Translations under genes and position numbers: made by a program | Source of the DNA: Halichondria panicea | Lineage: Eukaryota > Porifera > Demospongiae > Suberitida > Halichondriidae | Direction: 5' to 3' | NCBI RefSeq assembly: GCF_963675165.1 | Contig: NC_087377.1 | Location: 4,180,542-4,244,541, forward strand | DNA: 64,000 nucleotides | Shown: positions 45,700 through 57,700 of the stretch, piece by piece | Layout: the number at the start of each line of letters is the position of its first letter | Numbering within the stretch: the stretch's first letter is position 1 | Notes under the pieces: generated by a model | Told to the model about the DNA's origin: nothing | Database searches by the model: none | What the model saw: the letters and a program-made list of their open reading frames with translations, nothing else

Positions 45700-48217
45700 T
45701 TTAGAAAAATCTAGACCATATATGGACGTTAGCGTGTTCGAGCACACTGGTGGACAGACTCTCCGGACGGCGCTCAACCTCAGCCAAAAGCATTGGGAAG
45801 TCAAAGGAGAATCCATTGTGTGCCACGAGAACTATGGTAATTAAGTGATAATCGATAGAATGTGCTTGTGGGAAGTTCTTACCTGGGTAATGGAGAGTGC
45901 TTGTTTTATCGCTGACTTGCTTGGTTGTAGAGATCAGCCAGTCAATAAAACAAGGGAGCACTGCTGAGAGAGGTTTCTTGCCTCGAAGCATAGTGGTGGT
46001 GATGCCTGTGACCCTTGTAACTAATAGATATGCAACTGTAAATGTACAATACAATTATATAGAGTGTTTTTTACCAGCTGGTGGTATGCGGCGGGATGTT
46101 GCTCTACAGGGACAGGAGGAGACACGATTTTGGCAGCTACGTCAGTGATATGATCGTTGTAGATGCTGAAACCGGTTGTCTCGCAGTCGTAGAAAATCAG
46201 AAGAGGATTTGCGTTTTCACTGCTAACCCCTTCGTCATTCTCCACCTGGTCATCAAGTTCCGGTTCAGCATCATCAACGTCAATATCAACGGAGGTAGGT
46301 TGTGTGTCTGCTGTCGATGACTCCCCATGCCCACCACCCATGTACTCTCCCACAGCGCTCCCCATCCCACGCAGAGTCTGCATGTAGGATTTCTCCTGCT
46401 CGTGGTGTACCTTTCTGGCCTTCTTCTGGAGATTCCTGTTCAAATAACTGAATGCACGTGTCTAAACACCTACAAGTATATGTACACCTCTTTTTGAGAT
46501 GATCTTTGGAGAATCTTTGGCAGCGGTCAGATTCCCACTCCTGTTGCTCAGCTAAGATGCTTGTGACTGTTTGGGTTGGTATGTCCACTCCAATATCAAC
46601 CAGACAGAAGAGCTTCCACACAGGGCCAAGGTTCTAACAAAGTTTGTTTGTTGCATGTAAATGAAATTGATGTGCATTTTTTTTACATACCTTGTGACAA
46701 ATAGCCATGTTAGTATTACAAGTATAGTGTACATGGCCCAGGTCACTTTTCTTATCCCTGTAGATAAGAGCCAGTCCGTGAAACCCTTCCACTGTGTTGG
46801 TTGTCAACCTCCCACGTTCCGATACATAGATATGCAGCCATCTCGTCAAGTAGCTTCTTGAAGCCCTCCACCTGAGCTTGACAAGTGAACCTGTGCCTGC
46901 TCTTATATGGACTACCATCCTCCATCAGCTGTAAGATGCAGTGATCATTAATAGGAAATATTCGATTTTACCTTGTCGTGAGTGCACCAGGGAGAGGTAT
47001 GGATGTCTAGGCTATAGTGATGATGGAAGTTGACCAGAGCCTCCGAAAAGCGGACGAATGCATTTTCATCACCCTGGGTTTTATCGGAAGCAATCAAGTT
47101 GCTCAGTGCTGCCTTGCAACAGCTCAGGAAGGAGTCTATCATCCGCTTACACCTAAAGCCGGTTACTCTACACTGTAACAAAGTAAGTAAGTAAAGACAC
47201 TTATATACTTGTAAACATAGGGTAACGAACCTCACACTTTCTCTGCTTAATTTTTTGCAAATTTATGTGCAGAGTTTTGGCGCAGTGGTTTGAACAGTAA
47301 GTGATTGTTCCTTCTGGGAAGTGACGGCAGTAGATACTGTTCATTGAAGAATCCTTATCTGTGATCACTTCTCGGAGGATAAAGCCAGCAGCCTTGACCC
47401 TTTCTCAGAATCTCATTGAACATATCAGCTTCAGCACCTCCTGACGTACCCTCCCAGTTGTGTCCTGGACCACGTTTCGTCCGGTGAGCAAACCACGCAA
47501 TACAACCACTATCGTGATCGTGTAGTGTAGCCGAGCTGTTGTTAGAATAGTGGCCCCGGGTCTGGTAGAAACCATCATAGGATGCAATCCATTTCTGGTC
47601 ATCACCCCTGCTCACTATCTGTTGTTGTACATGATCACAGGACCACTCTGCCAACTTAGTGACGTGAATTTCAAGTTTAGTAACTATTCTGTGCCACTGA
47701 GTGCTGTAACAGGATGGGAGACCCAAAGAACCACACAATCGCAGGTAATCCGCGTGCAAATAACCGTTAATTAGAAATGTTAACACAGGATAATATTGCG
47801 TCCAGGAACAGCTGGAGTTGTGCATTTGGAAAGTACCCACCGATTGAAGAGACACACTCCCGTTAGATACGAAAGATGATAGGCTCTCAGAGTCAAGAGA
47901 ATACCCTGCCTGCTGTGCTGCTTCAGAAAGACGTGAGAGAGCATCTATTATGACATCTGCTGATTGGGGCTCAGGAAACTGGATGCTCTTGTCATCCGTG
48001 CTTACTTCTGCTGTCTGCACGCCGCACCGTGGCAGACAAGCTCATGCTCCGTTTGCACCCCAACACTTGGCATGCTGAACGTATTGTCATCATCTATGCA
48101 TTTACATAATTATGATTTTATTTATATTATTGTTGTATTTATATGACCTTCTGAGTTCTTCATTTTTTTGGCCTCTCTGGAAGCCTCTAGTTGCATTAGG
48201 CGCTTCCTGGAAGACAT
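45700..48217 (-). pseudogene. MULE-type transposase joined to a DEDDh exonuclease domain, broken
   Basis: Exon-like blocks, in coding order: 48217-48148, about 48090-47231, 47172-46972, about 46929-46691, 46633-46488, 46435-46075, about 46035-45883, 45831-45700. The transposase part has IASYDGFYQTRGHYSNNS (first Asp), then WEGTSGGAEADMF, VITDKDSS (second Asp), TYCSNHCAKTLH and LTTNTVEGFHGLALIYRDKK (Glu), in MULE order. The C-terminal exons add LLIFYDCETTGFSIYNDHIT (DxE, Exo I) and LVAHNGFSFDFPMLLAEVERR (Exo II) of a DnaQ/DEDDh exonuclease. Exo III is missing. Frameshifts near 48050, 47398 and 46820 disable it. The exonuclease is joined by in-frame introns, so the fusion predates decay. Confidence 0.78.
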
Positions 48218-48925
48218 ACTCTAGCTAGCTATAATTTGATTACAGCTGCACCATGTGGTAAGTATGGTAGTACAATGTACATGAGCGCAGCCACAACTAA
48301 TGAGATAACGCACACGCAGTGATTGTAAACATTGCGCCTGTGCAATTATTGCAGCCATACTATCTGCATTCTTGTGGTTAAATGTTATCAATTTATTACT
48401 ATGGGCCAGCACCCTTAAGACACATGAGAGAACAGGTACAGCACCTCTAAATAGATAATTATCTCTAGACATCAAGGGTACAAGTTAGCCATCAAAATAA
48501 GCCCATTTTGAAAATTATAGGCCAGTATACATTTACCAGTAAGCAACCACTAATAGATACCGTATTACTAGAATATTTTGCTGGTGAAAAACCTTTGTGA
48601 ATGAGCCAAAAAATTTACTCTTTGCGGTGATCTAACTATTGCGTTCTGGCAAGGATCGTGTGTATTTACTAGTAATAATTTAGGTTTTGCAGATTATATT
48701 GTTGCGAATAATTATTGATCGACCATCGCAAAGTTCGCAAATATTTGATGCTCGCAAAACATTCTAGTAATATGGTATAGGCCTTTCAAAGAGCTACAAA
48801 ATTATAGCGATAGTTTTAAATTTTTAATTCTAAATATGAAAAATTCCACCACACAAAAACAACCCGCTGTAGGGTACATGACCTCTAGCTTGTGTATAGG
48901 GTACATGACCTCTTGCAATGCTTAC
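48218..48925. other. Intergenic DNA
   Basis: Upstream side of the MULE-like remnant. No gene seen, and no terminal inverted repeat for the MULE was recognised. Confidence 0.4.
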
Positions 48926-49207
48926 CTACTATGACTAGCCACGTCGTGTTGCCTACCACATTGCTGGCCACGCATCTGTACTCCCCCGTCACCTCAGTGG
49001 TCAGGTTCAAAGTACGTGTAGTCTCGTCGATCATAGTACTGATTGAGTTTAGTTCCTCTGTGAGATTTAAGAAAAACCTCAGTACAGGAATGGCTGACTT
49101 CCCGATGCTGCGCATGAGATTGTGGCTCTGTTCCCAGTCCATACGAACGAGGAGGGTGTGCGACTGCATGCAGTCAAATAAAGACACGGAATAAAGACGA
49201 GATTTCT
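48926..49207 (-). CDS. Ig-domain exon, partial gene
   Basis: An exon-like block in minus orientation lies between an acceptor (CCCTAAAAACAG) and a donor (GTAG|GTAAGC). It encodes DCMQSHTLLVRMDWEQ, then TLNLTTEVTGEYRCVASNVVG and WLVIV. The G-x-Y-x-C-x-A-x-N segment is the F strand and turn of an I-set/V-set immunoglobulin domain. Asn-Xaa-Thr sites suggest an extracellular protein. It lies just 3' of the Sushi gene but cannot continue it, because that gene ends at 49320. Its own partner exons are not in view and may have been cut off by the MULE insertion. Confidence 0.6.
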
Positions 49208-49319
49208 CTGTTTTTAGGGTACTAATTATTAGCACAATTACCAAAACATACAGATAAACATACAGATGAAAAAAGCGCTGGCTTTGCTTACATTATATTC
49301 AATGCAGTTTATTCAAAAT

Positions 49320-49770
49320 TCAGACCCGTTTATAATTCACCGTAACATTCCTTCCCTGAGGCACTTGGTTGGTATATGATCCAAGACATTCCAGGCAGAC
49401 AGTGTTAGCTCGCTTAGTACACATTGTACTTCTACAGTTCTTGATACCTTGACAACCTGGGTATACAATACTAGCTCTGAATAGTACCACATTACCAAAC
49501 AAATCCAAACTAATAGCTAACGGAATAGAAGCTGTGGTCGTGGTAACTTCCTAAGGCTGCATGCTTGTAATTAATGTTGCCACATACGTTTGCATACAGG
49601 TAGCATACTCCAGGATCCATTAGTCTGACAGTGTGTAATGGAGAGGCCGTTCTTCAGGTAAAAACCTCTATTACAAGTGACTGTGATGTTCTCTCCTGGG
49701 TAGAGGAAGATACCAGAGAGACCCGGCACCTCTGACTCGCAATTCACTATCACCGGGGCCTCACAGCGAA
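49320..49770 (-). CDS. 3' end of a Sushi-domain secreted or membrane protein
   Basis: Two exons, 49770-49588 and 49456-49320, join in phase and end in TGA. The first encodes a whole Sushi/CCP module: RCEAPVIVNC, then YPGENITVTCNRGFYL, ITHCQTNGSW and MLPVC, with the four Cys and the Trp expected. The second gives CQGIKNCRSTMCTK...VCLEC, a Cys-rich EGF- or TNFR-like tail, then a stop. Sushi proteins act in adhesion or complement-like recognition at the cell surface. Upstream exons are missing: a MITE-like element and the duplicated block begin right behind. The fragment may be part of the duplicated debris. Confidence 0.65.
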
Positions 49771-49860
49771 CTGGGAGGGGGGGGGGGGGGGAAGTAAAAA
49801 GGATTAAGGAATGTGATTAAAAAGTCGTAATTAGCAGAAAGGTCAATGCAGTTACTTTAA

Positions 49861-50376
49861 CCATAGATTGAAGAGAGAGGGATAGGAAACGGAGTGGTGC
49901 ACGTGATGATTTTACATTGAATCTGCAGTGGAGCCTCGAAAATTATCCGCGCTACGCCCTATGAACGAGGCTATTAAGCACACTTTTGCCGGGTAACTCC
50001 CAAAGCTGTGTTTCCTCGAGACATAATCTCTTTCAGCAACTTAAAACACGCCTAGTCCATGAGCCACGTGTAGTACTTGCTAATGACTGACCACACCCAG
50101 TAAAAAGAGACTTTCCAATAAAGTTATATGTTCCCAAGGCTGTTTTAGAGCTATTGGAACATGTAACGTGTAAGCGTGCTGGTTATGACTACTACAATAG
50201 GTATAGACCTTGAAATATAAGTGAGTTGCACGGACTAAGCACAGTTACTTGTAGTTTATTATGCACTGAGTGTAGAAATAGATATTGTTGTGATGGCCTC
50301 GATTAAACCGCACCGTAGCGCGGATGTTACTCGAGATACAAACCGTTTCCTATCCCTCTAACTCTTCAATCTATGC
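49861..50376. mobile_element. MITE-like element with about 32-bp inverted termini
   Basis: The left end CATAGATTGAAGAG-AGAGGGATAG continues to GAAACGG (49862-49892). Its reverse complement, with two extra bases, is at 50344-50375. Both ends are flanked by TTTAA words, which could be the target duplication. The interior has no frame. Another copy of the same end (CATAGATTGAAGAGTTAGA) is at 43868, inside the other duplicated block. Confidence 0.7.
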
Positions 50377-50454
50377 TTTAACACACGCTAATTAAACACA
50401 AACTCGATTGCGCTTACTTATAGTATACTTAGTTACATTGCATTACACAACAAT

Positions 50455-52430
50455 CAGTTGCTCGGGTTGGAAAGACACTAACAATCTCCTCTGGTGTGTT
50501 TCTTTGTCCCACGAGGTTGTGTCGATCTGCGCATGTGCAGGAAGAGTGAGCCCCACCCCCTCATTTTGTTTTTGCACACAGACTTCTTCAGTTTCCATGT
50601 CTTGTTGGGAAAGCTGTGGGCCTCAAGGATCCCACTCCTATACAAGCCAACTCCTGGAAGGTCAATTCATTATACTTTCTGTTTCTCAGATGGCTGCCTC
50701 TAGTATAGATGGTGGACCTTTGTAAGAGGGCCTAACAACTGTAGCATGGCTCACTTGCCCCCCCCCCCCCCTTCTCCACATACTCTCAGATAGAGTCAAT
50801 GATTGCTCTAGTGTTCTGACCTCGAGGAGAGAGTTGGCCGAGGTTTGGCAGCCATAATTATATTGGTGTGAAATATGTAAGAGCTGTACTGCAACATGTA
50901 ATCCCACTAAACTGACTCGAGTTTTCACCACACTAGGTAATTCTGAAGCGTATAGACTTAATGTATAGGCGCAGGTTGGTGTTGGGGACAATCAAATTTT
51001 TTTTTTAAGCAAATTGTCAATTTTCCTGGAAAGTGGGTGTTTTCAAAGCAGGCAGAGCTAGCATAACTTATATAGTTGTGAACGTTCAATTTCTTAGTAT
51101 AATTATATACCTTATTATAGCAGTGTGGCTACATCAGTGTTTAAATATGCAAGCTGCAAGCCAGGGTAATGGCTGTAAATATATCCTAGCTGCTTAGACC
51201 AGAGGAGGTCCACCAACTGTGCGCCTAGGTTTTTGCCTTTAATTTATACAGGTGTGCTTGTTGCACTCCTTAGTCCCCTATGGGTAGGTCTAGTTTAGTA
51301 ATAATAATTATTATGTATCTATACAATTATAATTGAGGTCAATAATATTAGTCTGCTTGCAAAAAGGATACATGTAGCAATACAAGTTAGGGCATGCAGT
51401 ATAATAATAATAGCACATAATTATTATATATGGATTGAAGCTATAATTATTTATACCCAATAATTGTTTGTCACAGAGACTTGTGCATGTGTCCTTCGAT
51501 CATCAATCATGCCTTGTAATTGTGCAGATGCAGCCGTGCACATGCACATGTGGAGCAAGAGGAATCTGTGATCTGTAAGCCTCCTTCACAGGCCTTGGTG
51601 TTGGATTGAAGAGAATTAAGCATCCTGCCATAGGATCGAGGCTAATTAAGATCTCTAACATGCAGAACATGAGAACATGTCTCAAGAAAAGCACACAGAC
51701 AATCCACATGCATGCAGGACCAATTAAACTATAATTATGAACTATATATTATAGCTAGTTAATTATTAGAATGGTCGATCAAACTCATCACACTAGCATA
51801 TAGCTAAAGCTAGCATTTCAATATTCTGTGCAACACCAGCTTTTAAATTGCTGATTGTCTTCATGCACTTTAGCCAATTGATGATTAGTGGCACTTTTCC
51901 AATAATTATTACACATGTACGTCTGTGTGGCCAATTTAGCAAGAACTCCATGCATGCATATAATTGTTCCATCCATATTAAATGTTTGTTCAAAATGTTC
52001 ACCCGACCCTTCATTAATTTATATTCATAGTACAAAGCTTTCCCTTTTCCTTATTCGTATGGCTCTCTAGCTTGCTCAATATTTAATTAATGATTTACAT
52101 ACATGCAGTGAATATACAAGTCATGACAGCAAGCAACTATGCATGCGTGTGCATCACAAGCAAAAAGGGATAATCTTACTGAGTTCACACATGCAAACAT
52201 TCTGAGAGTTATATTTTGACAAAGAACTCAATATAGTAGCAGTAGTAAGCTATGAGCATCCATAGCCCTGTGCCCACGAGGTTAGCGGAGAGGAAGATGA
52301 GGTGTGTGTCTGTTTGGTGAGGCCAGCTGAAGGGGAAGTAATCCTGGAACACCTCGTGACTCACGTACACTAGGATGGAGTTCATGCCTGCAGGGAGGAA
52401 GAGGGAGGGGTCAGGTGTGTGTGTGTGTGG
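50455..52430. repeat. Segmental duplication, copy 2 (holds the real HGSNAT last exon)
   Basis: Partner of 43700-45305, about 350 bp longer through insertions (51060-51120, 51220-51480). It includes a cytosine run at 50757-50770 and the functional last exon of HGSNAT. It is probably the source copy. Confidence 0.9.
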
Positions 52431-52605
52431 GGGGCGGGGTTCAGGTGTGTGTGCGTGCGTGTGTTGATAGGACACTAGGGTACATGAATACTAAAGTTAA
52501 ATCTAGCCCACAAAAATTGATCCCCAATAGAGAAAACACAGAAAATGGAAAATGGTATGATCTAAGAAAGCAATTGCTGATCTGCGGCGCATACTACCAA
52601 ACAGC

Positions 52606-52638
<33 letters not shown>

Positions 52639-53851
52639 GTGGGTGGGTGTGATTACCTGGGTATTTGAATGGTGCTCCATTCCACAGTTTCAACACGTCA
52701 ATGAGAGTATAGAACATAGCTAGCAGGAGGAATCCACTGCCGGCCATAGCCAGCGTGTATGACAGGGACCTGGAGGTGGTATGTGGAGTACATGTAATAG
52801 ACACAAAAGTATGTACAGTACAGTAACATGTACATTGGGGGTCAAAATAGTGGTACGTGTACATATGTAAGTGTGGACTCCTGATGTTATAATCAGGACA
52901 CTCAACCATGTCTCAACTCAATAGGAAGTATATGAAATCTACCGCTTTGTGAAATCATAACATAATTATGTCTCAAAAGTGTCTACATTAATTTTAGAGA
53001 TTGCAGTAGCCGATACGTATAGTGCATATTGACTGCATTGCATTGGCCTAGCAAAACACATCACAAGCTAGATCACATGACAGCTCACCACAGGTTTTTG
53101 TTGATGGGGATGAGGCCATTTTCCCTTTGACCCTCACACAGCAGGGCAGACAACACACCCTGTACAAAGGAAGGATGAAGTATGTACCATAGCTTCGCAA
53201 CAATGTTTTGCGAGCATTAAACATTTTCAAATTTTGTGAGTGCCTATGCCATTACAAAAATAAAATAGCAACGTGTAAAATTTCTGTTAACTGCTAACTT
53301 GGCTAGATTGTTCACTCGCTAAACAATGTAGCCATAGATTATGGTAGGAAATTAAATGACACAATTAAATTGCAAGGTACGTGCAAAGCCGTAGCAAGCG
53401 GTCAGGATGGTCATGTTTTGCCCTGACTACTTTTTGTAGCTGTGTACATGTACATAAAATGTAGGTAATGGTCGTCATTATTGTGATCGATTGTTGAGCC
53501 ATTCTATAATAGCAAAATTTGTCGCAGATCCAGACAGGGCTATGCTGACTGGTGATGAGGAAATGTGATGATCTTTTTTTAGGTAAAAATTTACCTCTGT
53601 ATGCAAAAGCAAGGAGGAGTTTCCAAGACCAGTTGACGATTTTTTTAGTAAAATTGTAAGTTGGCCTGACCACTTTAACTTTCTTGCTTACACCTCTGAC
53701 GTGTACAGAGAAACAGTATTTAGTAGTACATGTACCAACCACCTCTAGAGAAAAAAAAACCACCTCCTCTTTAGGTAAACAAATTTTTATTGAAAGTGAG
53801 GATTGAAAAAAATAGCCACCACTTTGAAATCTCTAGGCACATCACTGTTAG

Positions 53852-53892
<41 letters not shown>

Positions 53893-53963
53893 CGTGCGTG
53901 TGTGTGTGTGCGTGCGTGTGTGTGCGCGTGCGTGTGCGTGCGTGCGTGTGTGTGTGTGTGTGC

Positions 53964-54003
<40 letters not shown>

Positions 54004-54734
54004 GTGTGTGTGCATGTGTGTGTGTGTGTGTGTATGTGTGCGCGTGACCTACATGTACACACTCACCAGAAGCACTCCCCACATGATAAATCGGATAACG
54101 ATGCCAATATGGCGTCCCTTGAAGAACACCAACACACGACCAGCTTGTACGCCCAGCAGGCATATCACTATAGAGTTGAGGGAACTCAGGAGGCCCTCGG
54201 GGTCAAAGCTATGATGCAGCTGGTACATGTGCTGTACAGTAGGGGAAACAACGACATAATAATTACAGTCTTTGGGGTCTCGAAAAGAATTGGGATCGAA
54301 ATAAAACTTTGAGGCATAACCTCGTAATAGAGCTCCTTAAGAGCTACAAAATGCATTTACAAAACGAACACTCCCCAGACAAAAGTAATTTAGACATGCT
54401 GTCTAATAAATATGTAAGTATAGTGCGTAGTCAAATACTACTTAAACTGCATGCATGTTCACCTTAGCTGTAGGATGTTGGTAGATGTGATTCTCCCCAA
54501 AAAACCAACGATCAATGATCCCTGCAGCACCTCCAGTGCAGTTCTCATATGCTCCCCACTCGGAGATGCCCCCAGGGCCCAGGTAGCCTTGGGGACACGA
54601 GCTGTCAGTCAGTAGGAAGGTGAGGGTTAGGGAGAGCAGTTCTAGTAGGAGGATGAGAGTCCATTGTACCCAACTGTTGGCCATGTCCGCTATAGGCTCC
54701 CAACAGCTGAACTGTGTGCATGTGTGCGTGTGAT

Positions 54735-54789
<55 letters not shown>

Positions 54790-57700
54790 TGAGTGTGTGT
54801 GTGTGATACGGGTGTGTGTGTGTGTAGAGGTACAATGTAGTAGTGACCCATCAACAGCTAGTCCTCTTATACAGAGAAGTACGTAATCCCTTACCTGACA
54901 TCAGCACACTATAATAATTGTCTACAAAAGTGAACTAACGCACAATTACATGTAGAAGTTACAATAACAATAATGCTGATTATAACTCACTTTAACTTTC
55001 CTCTTCTGCAGTGAGTACACTGCTGTTGAGAGCAGCTCGGTCATGGCCACCACAAAGTAGGAGATAGCAAACCTCTGGAGCACCCCCGGGATACGCCAGG
55101 TTGCAAGCTGGAAGTCTAATTAAAGGAAAAACGGAAAAATGAGAGTAATATGTGCACTATAATAATTATGTGGAACACATTATGGGATACGTTATTTGAA
55201 AGCCAAAAAAGACAATCAAAATTGTTCAAAAGGCCCATCAACAACTATACATGCACATAGTACATCCCCAAAGGTCATTCTCAAGGTCAAAGTGTATGTA
55301 CACGCACATGTACATCCCCAAAGGTCATTCTCAAGGTCAATGTACATGTATGTACACACACAGAGCAGTGTTTCCCAACTCACCACTTGTGTTGCTATTG
55401 AGAAGTAGTCCGAGTCCAAACAATATAATAGTTCGCCTCACAATCTGATACAACCTCTTCCAGACCGAGTCCTGACTCCGCCCACTAAACGAGAATACGA
55501 GGGACACGCCCATTATCCATACGAACCAGGGGAACACGAGGTCAGCAACAGTGAGCCCATCCCACACGCTATGATTGAAGAACCAGTAGCCTCCACCGCC
55601 ATAGTTGACAAATATCATGATGGCCAGGGAAAATCTGTTAGTAAGAGATAAAATCATCACATGTCTGTCAGAATAAACAAGCGGTGATGTTAAACCATCA
55701 ATGGTCACTTTGTTGTCTTTCACTTACGTATGAATACATAATTATCATTGTGTTATTGTCAACATGACATCTATTGCTTCGTAAACAGTGCATGCATGTA
55801 GCGTATTGCGCAACTTTTTCGAGGGGCTTAATTTATTCGAGGGGCTTAATTGTAATAATGTGAGATATGAATTGAATTGAGATTTTAAGGATTGAAATAG
55901 CCACCACTTAGAGAGATGCTGAGCACAAGTATAGTGATGTACACACTGTAACCCACCCACCCAGAACCTACTGGACCCAGTGGGTTGACCACTATATAAA
56001 GACAGGCCTCACTGCACGAAATGCATCATACTAGTGCACTAATAAACAAGACACACGACACAGTGTGTCAAGTAACTCAAAGCCCAACTCCACCACACAA
56101 CTACTCACACACACACACTGTGTGAGAAACCACCCACCCTCTGAAGGCATCCAGGGACATGAGTCGCACTTTCTTCTTGGGTTTAGGATCACTCTCTCTA
56201 TCAGCACCATCTCTAGTGCCGTCGTTAATCTGAGGGGGCGGGAGGGGGATTACGGTTATGCCCCTACAGTGATTAAACATTGTCAGTATAATGTGTATAA
56301 ACAATGAAAATCCCATATTATCATTACAAGCCACAATGCACACAGGTAGGAGTACTACCATAATGGAGGGGACAGGGCCATGCAAACAGCTGAGGATGCT
56401 GGAACACGAATCACCACAACCCTCTCAGATTATGTCTCCTATGGACATCAACACACATTACCTATACCTACATGTGCCCCTAGGCTATAGTAATTACACT
56501 GAACTGTAATGTTAAACCCACAAGCTTGCGTAGTCCACGAATGAGTGCAGCCCTGTATTGTACGTATTATTACCTGTGCAACATTTAACATAAACTTTGC
56601 GAATGCTAAAGGCCCTGCAAAAATCAAATCAAAGACCTATACCAGTGCTTATACAACATTGCTTGATCGCAAAGTGTCAACAGTTTTTCTGGTGTGATTT
56701 GGCTCATTTGCAAAGGTTTTTTTGCTCATAAAATATACGGTATAGTTAAAACTGTAAAGTTGCTCTAAAAGAGTGAACCGCACCAGAGAAGAGTTTAAAC
56801 CACCGCTGGCTTTTACCAGTGGCTTTGTCTCTGCCTCCGTAGCCCCGTAGTTGGAGGAGGGGGTGCTCTTACTGGGCGTACCAAGATCCTGTGATAAGAC
56901 AAAGCAAGAGGTCATTAGGGTCAGGAATACAGGACAAGAGGTCATTAGGGTCAAAAACACAGGACAGAGCAAGAGTTCATTAGGGTCACAGAATACACGA
57001 CACGTTGTGGTGATAACAGATGCCTGCTATTGTGTTGCATAGTGCTTGTTTGTTGCTATGTGTATGTGTGTGCATTCACTTCCCACAATAATACATGTGT
57101 AGATGCACTAGCTTCTATTGTGTGAGAACACACACACTTGAGCATTAATCTACAGGAATTATACAAGGATGGCTGCTCATAAAAATGAAAAATTAAAGCT
57201 ACATGTACATGTACATACCCACACTGGTCGGTCGGTTTATTAGTCTACTGGTACTAACCACCTCTAGACAAAAATAACCATCCCCTTAGGCCTAGTGTAC
57301 CACATCAAAGAGGCTAATTTGTGTGCTGAATTGAGAGTGGAGTTTGTCAAGCGTTTTGAAACTTCAAGCACATCACTGCGTACATGTACATGATTCTAAT
57401 TCTACTCCTGGTGACATCACTCACTCTAGCTGCTGCTCTATCAATAGCACGGAAATGGCAGTACTTGAGTATTCCTTTCTTTATAGCCAGTCTATAGCCG
57501 AAGGTGAGACACACCCACCCCACAGAGAGGAAGAGGATGACCACCGCAGCATACAGAATGGCTGTGTGTGTGTGAGTGTGGTGTGAGTGTTAGGGGGGTC
57601 AATAGTGTGAGCATTGTAGGGACAGTACTGAGTGGTCTCAATAGAGAGGTGGTCTCTCTAGGGAGGTCAATAGTGATAGCATTGTAGGGACAGTACTGAG

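Noticed and set aside
45611-46861. Plus-strand frames of 66-83 codons
   Set aside because: Antisense to the MULE-exonuclease exons; no domain on this strand.
53790-54312. Open frames of 85-169 codons made of Cys/Val or His/Thr repeats
   Set aside because: They are translations of the (GT)n microsatellite in an HGSNAT intron, open in several frames on both strands.
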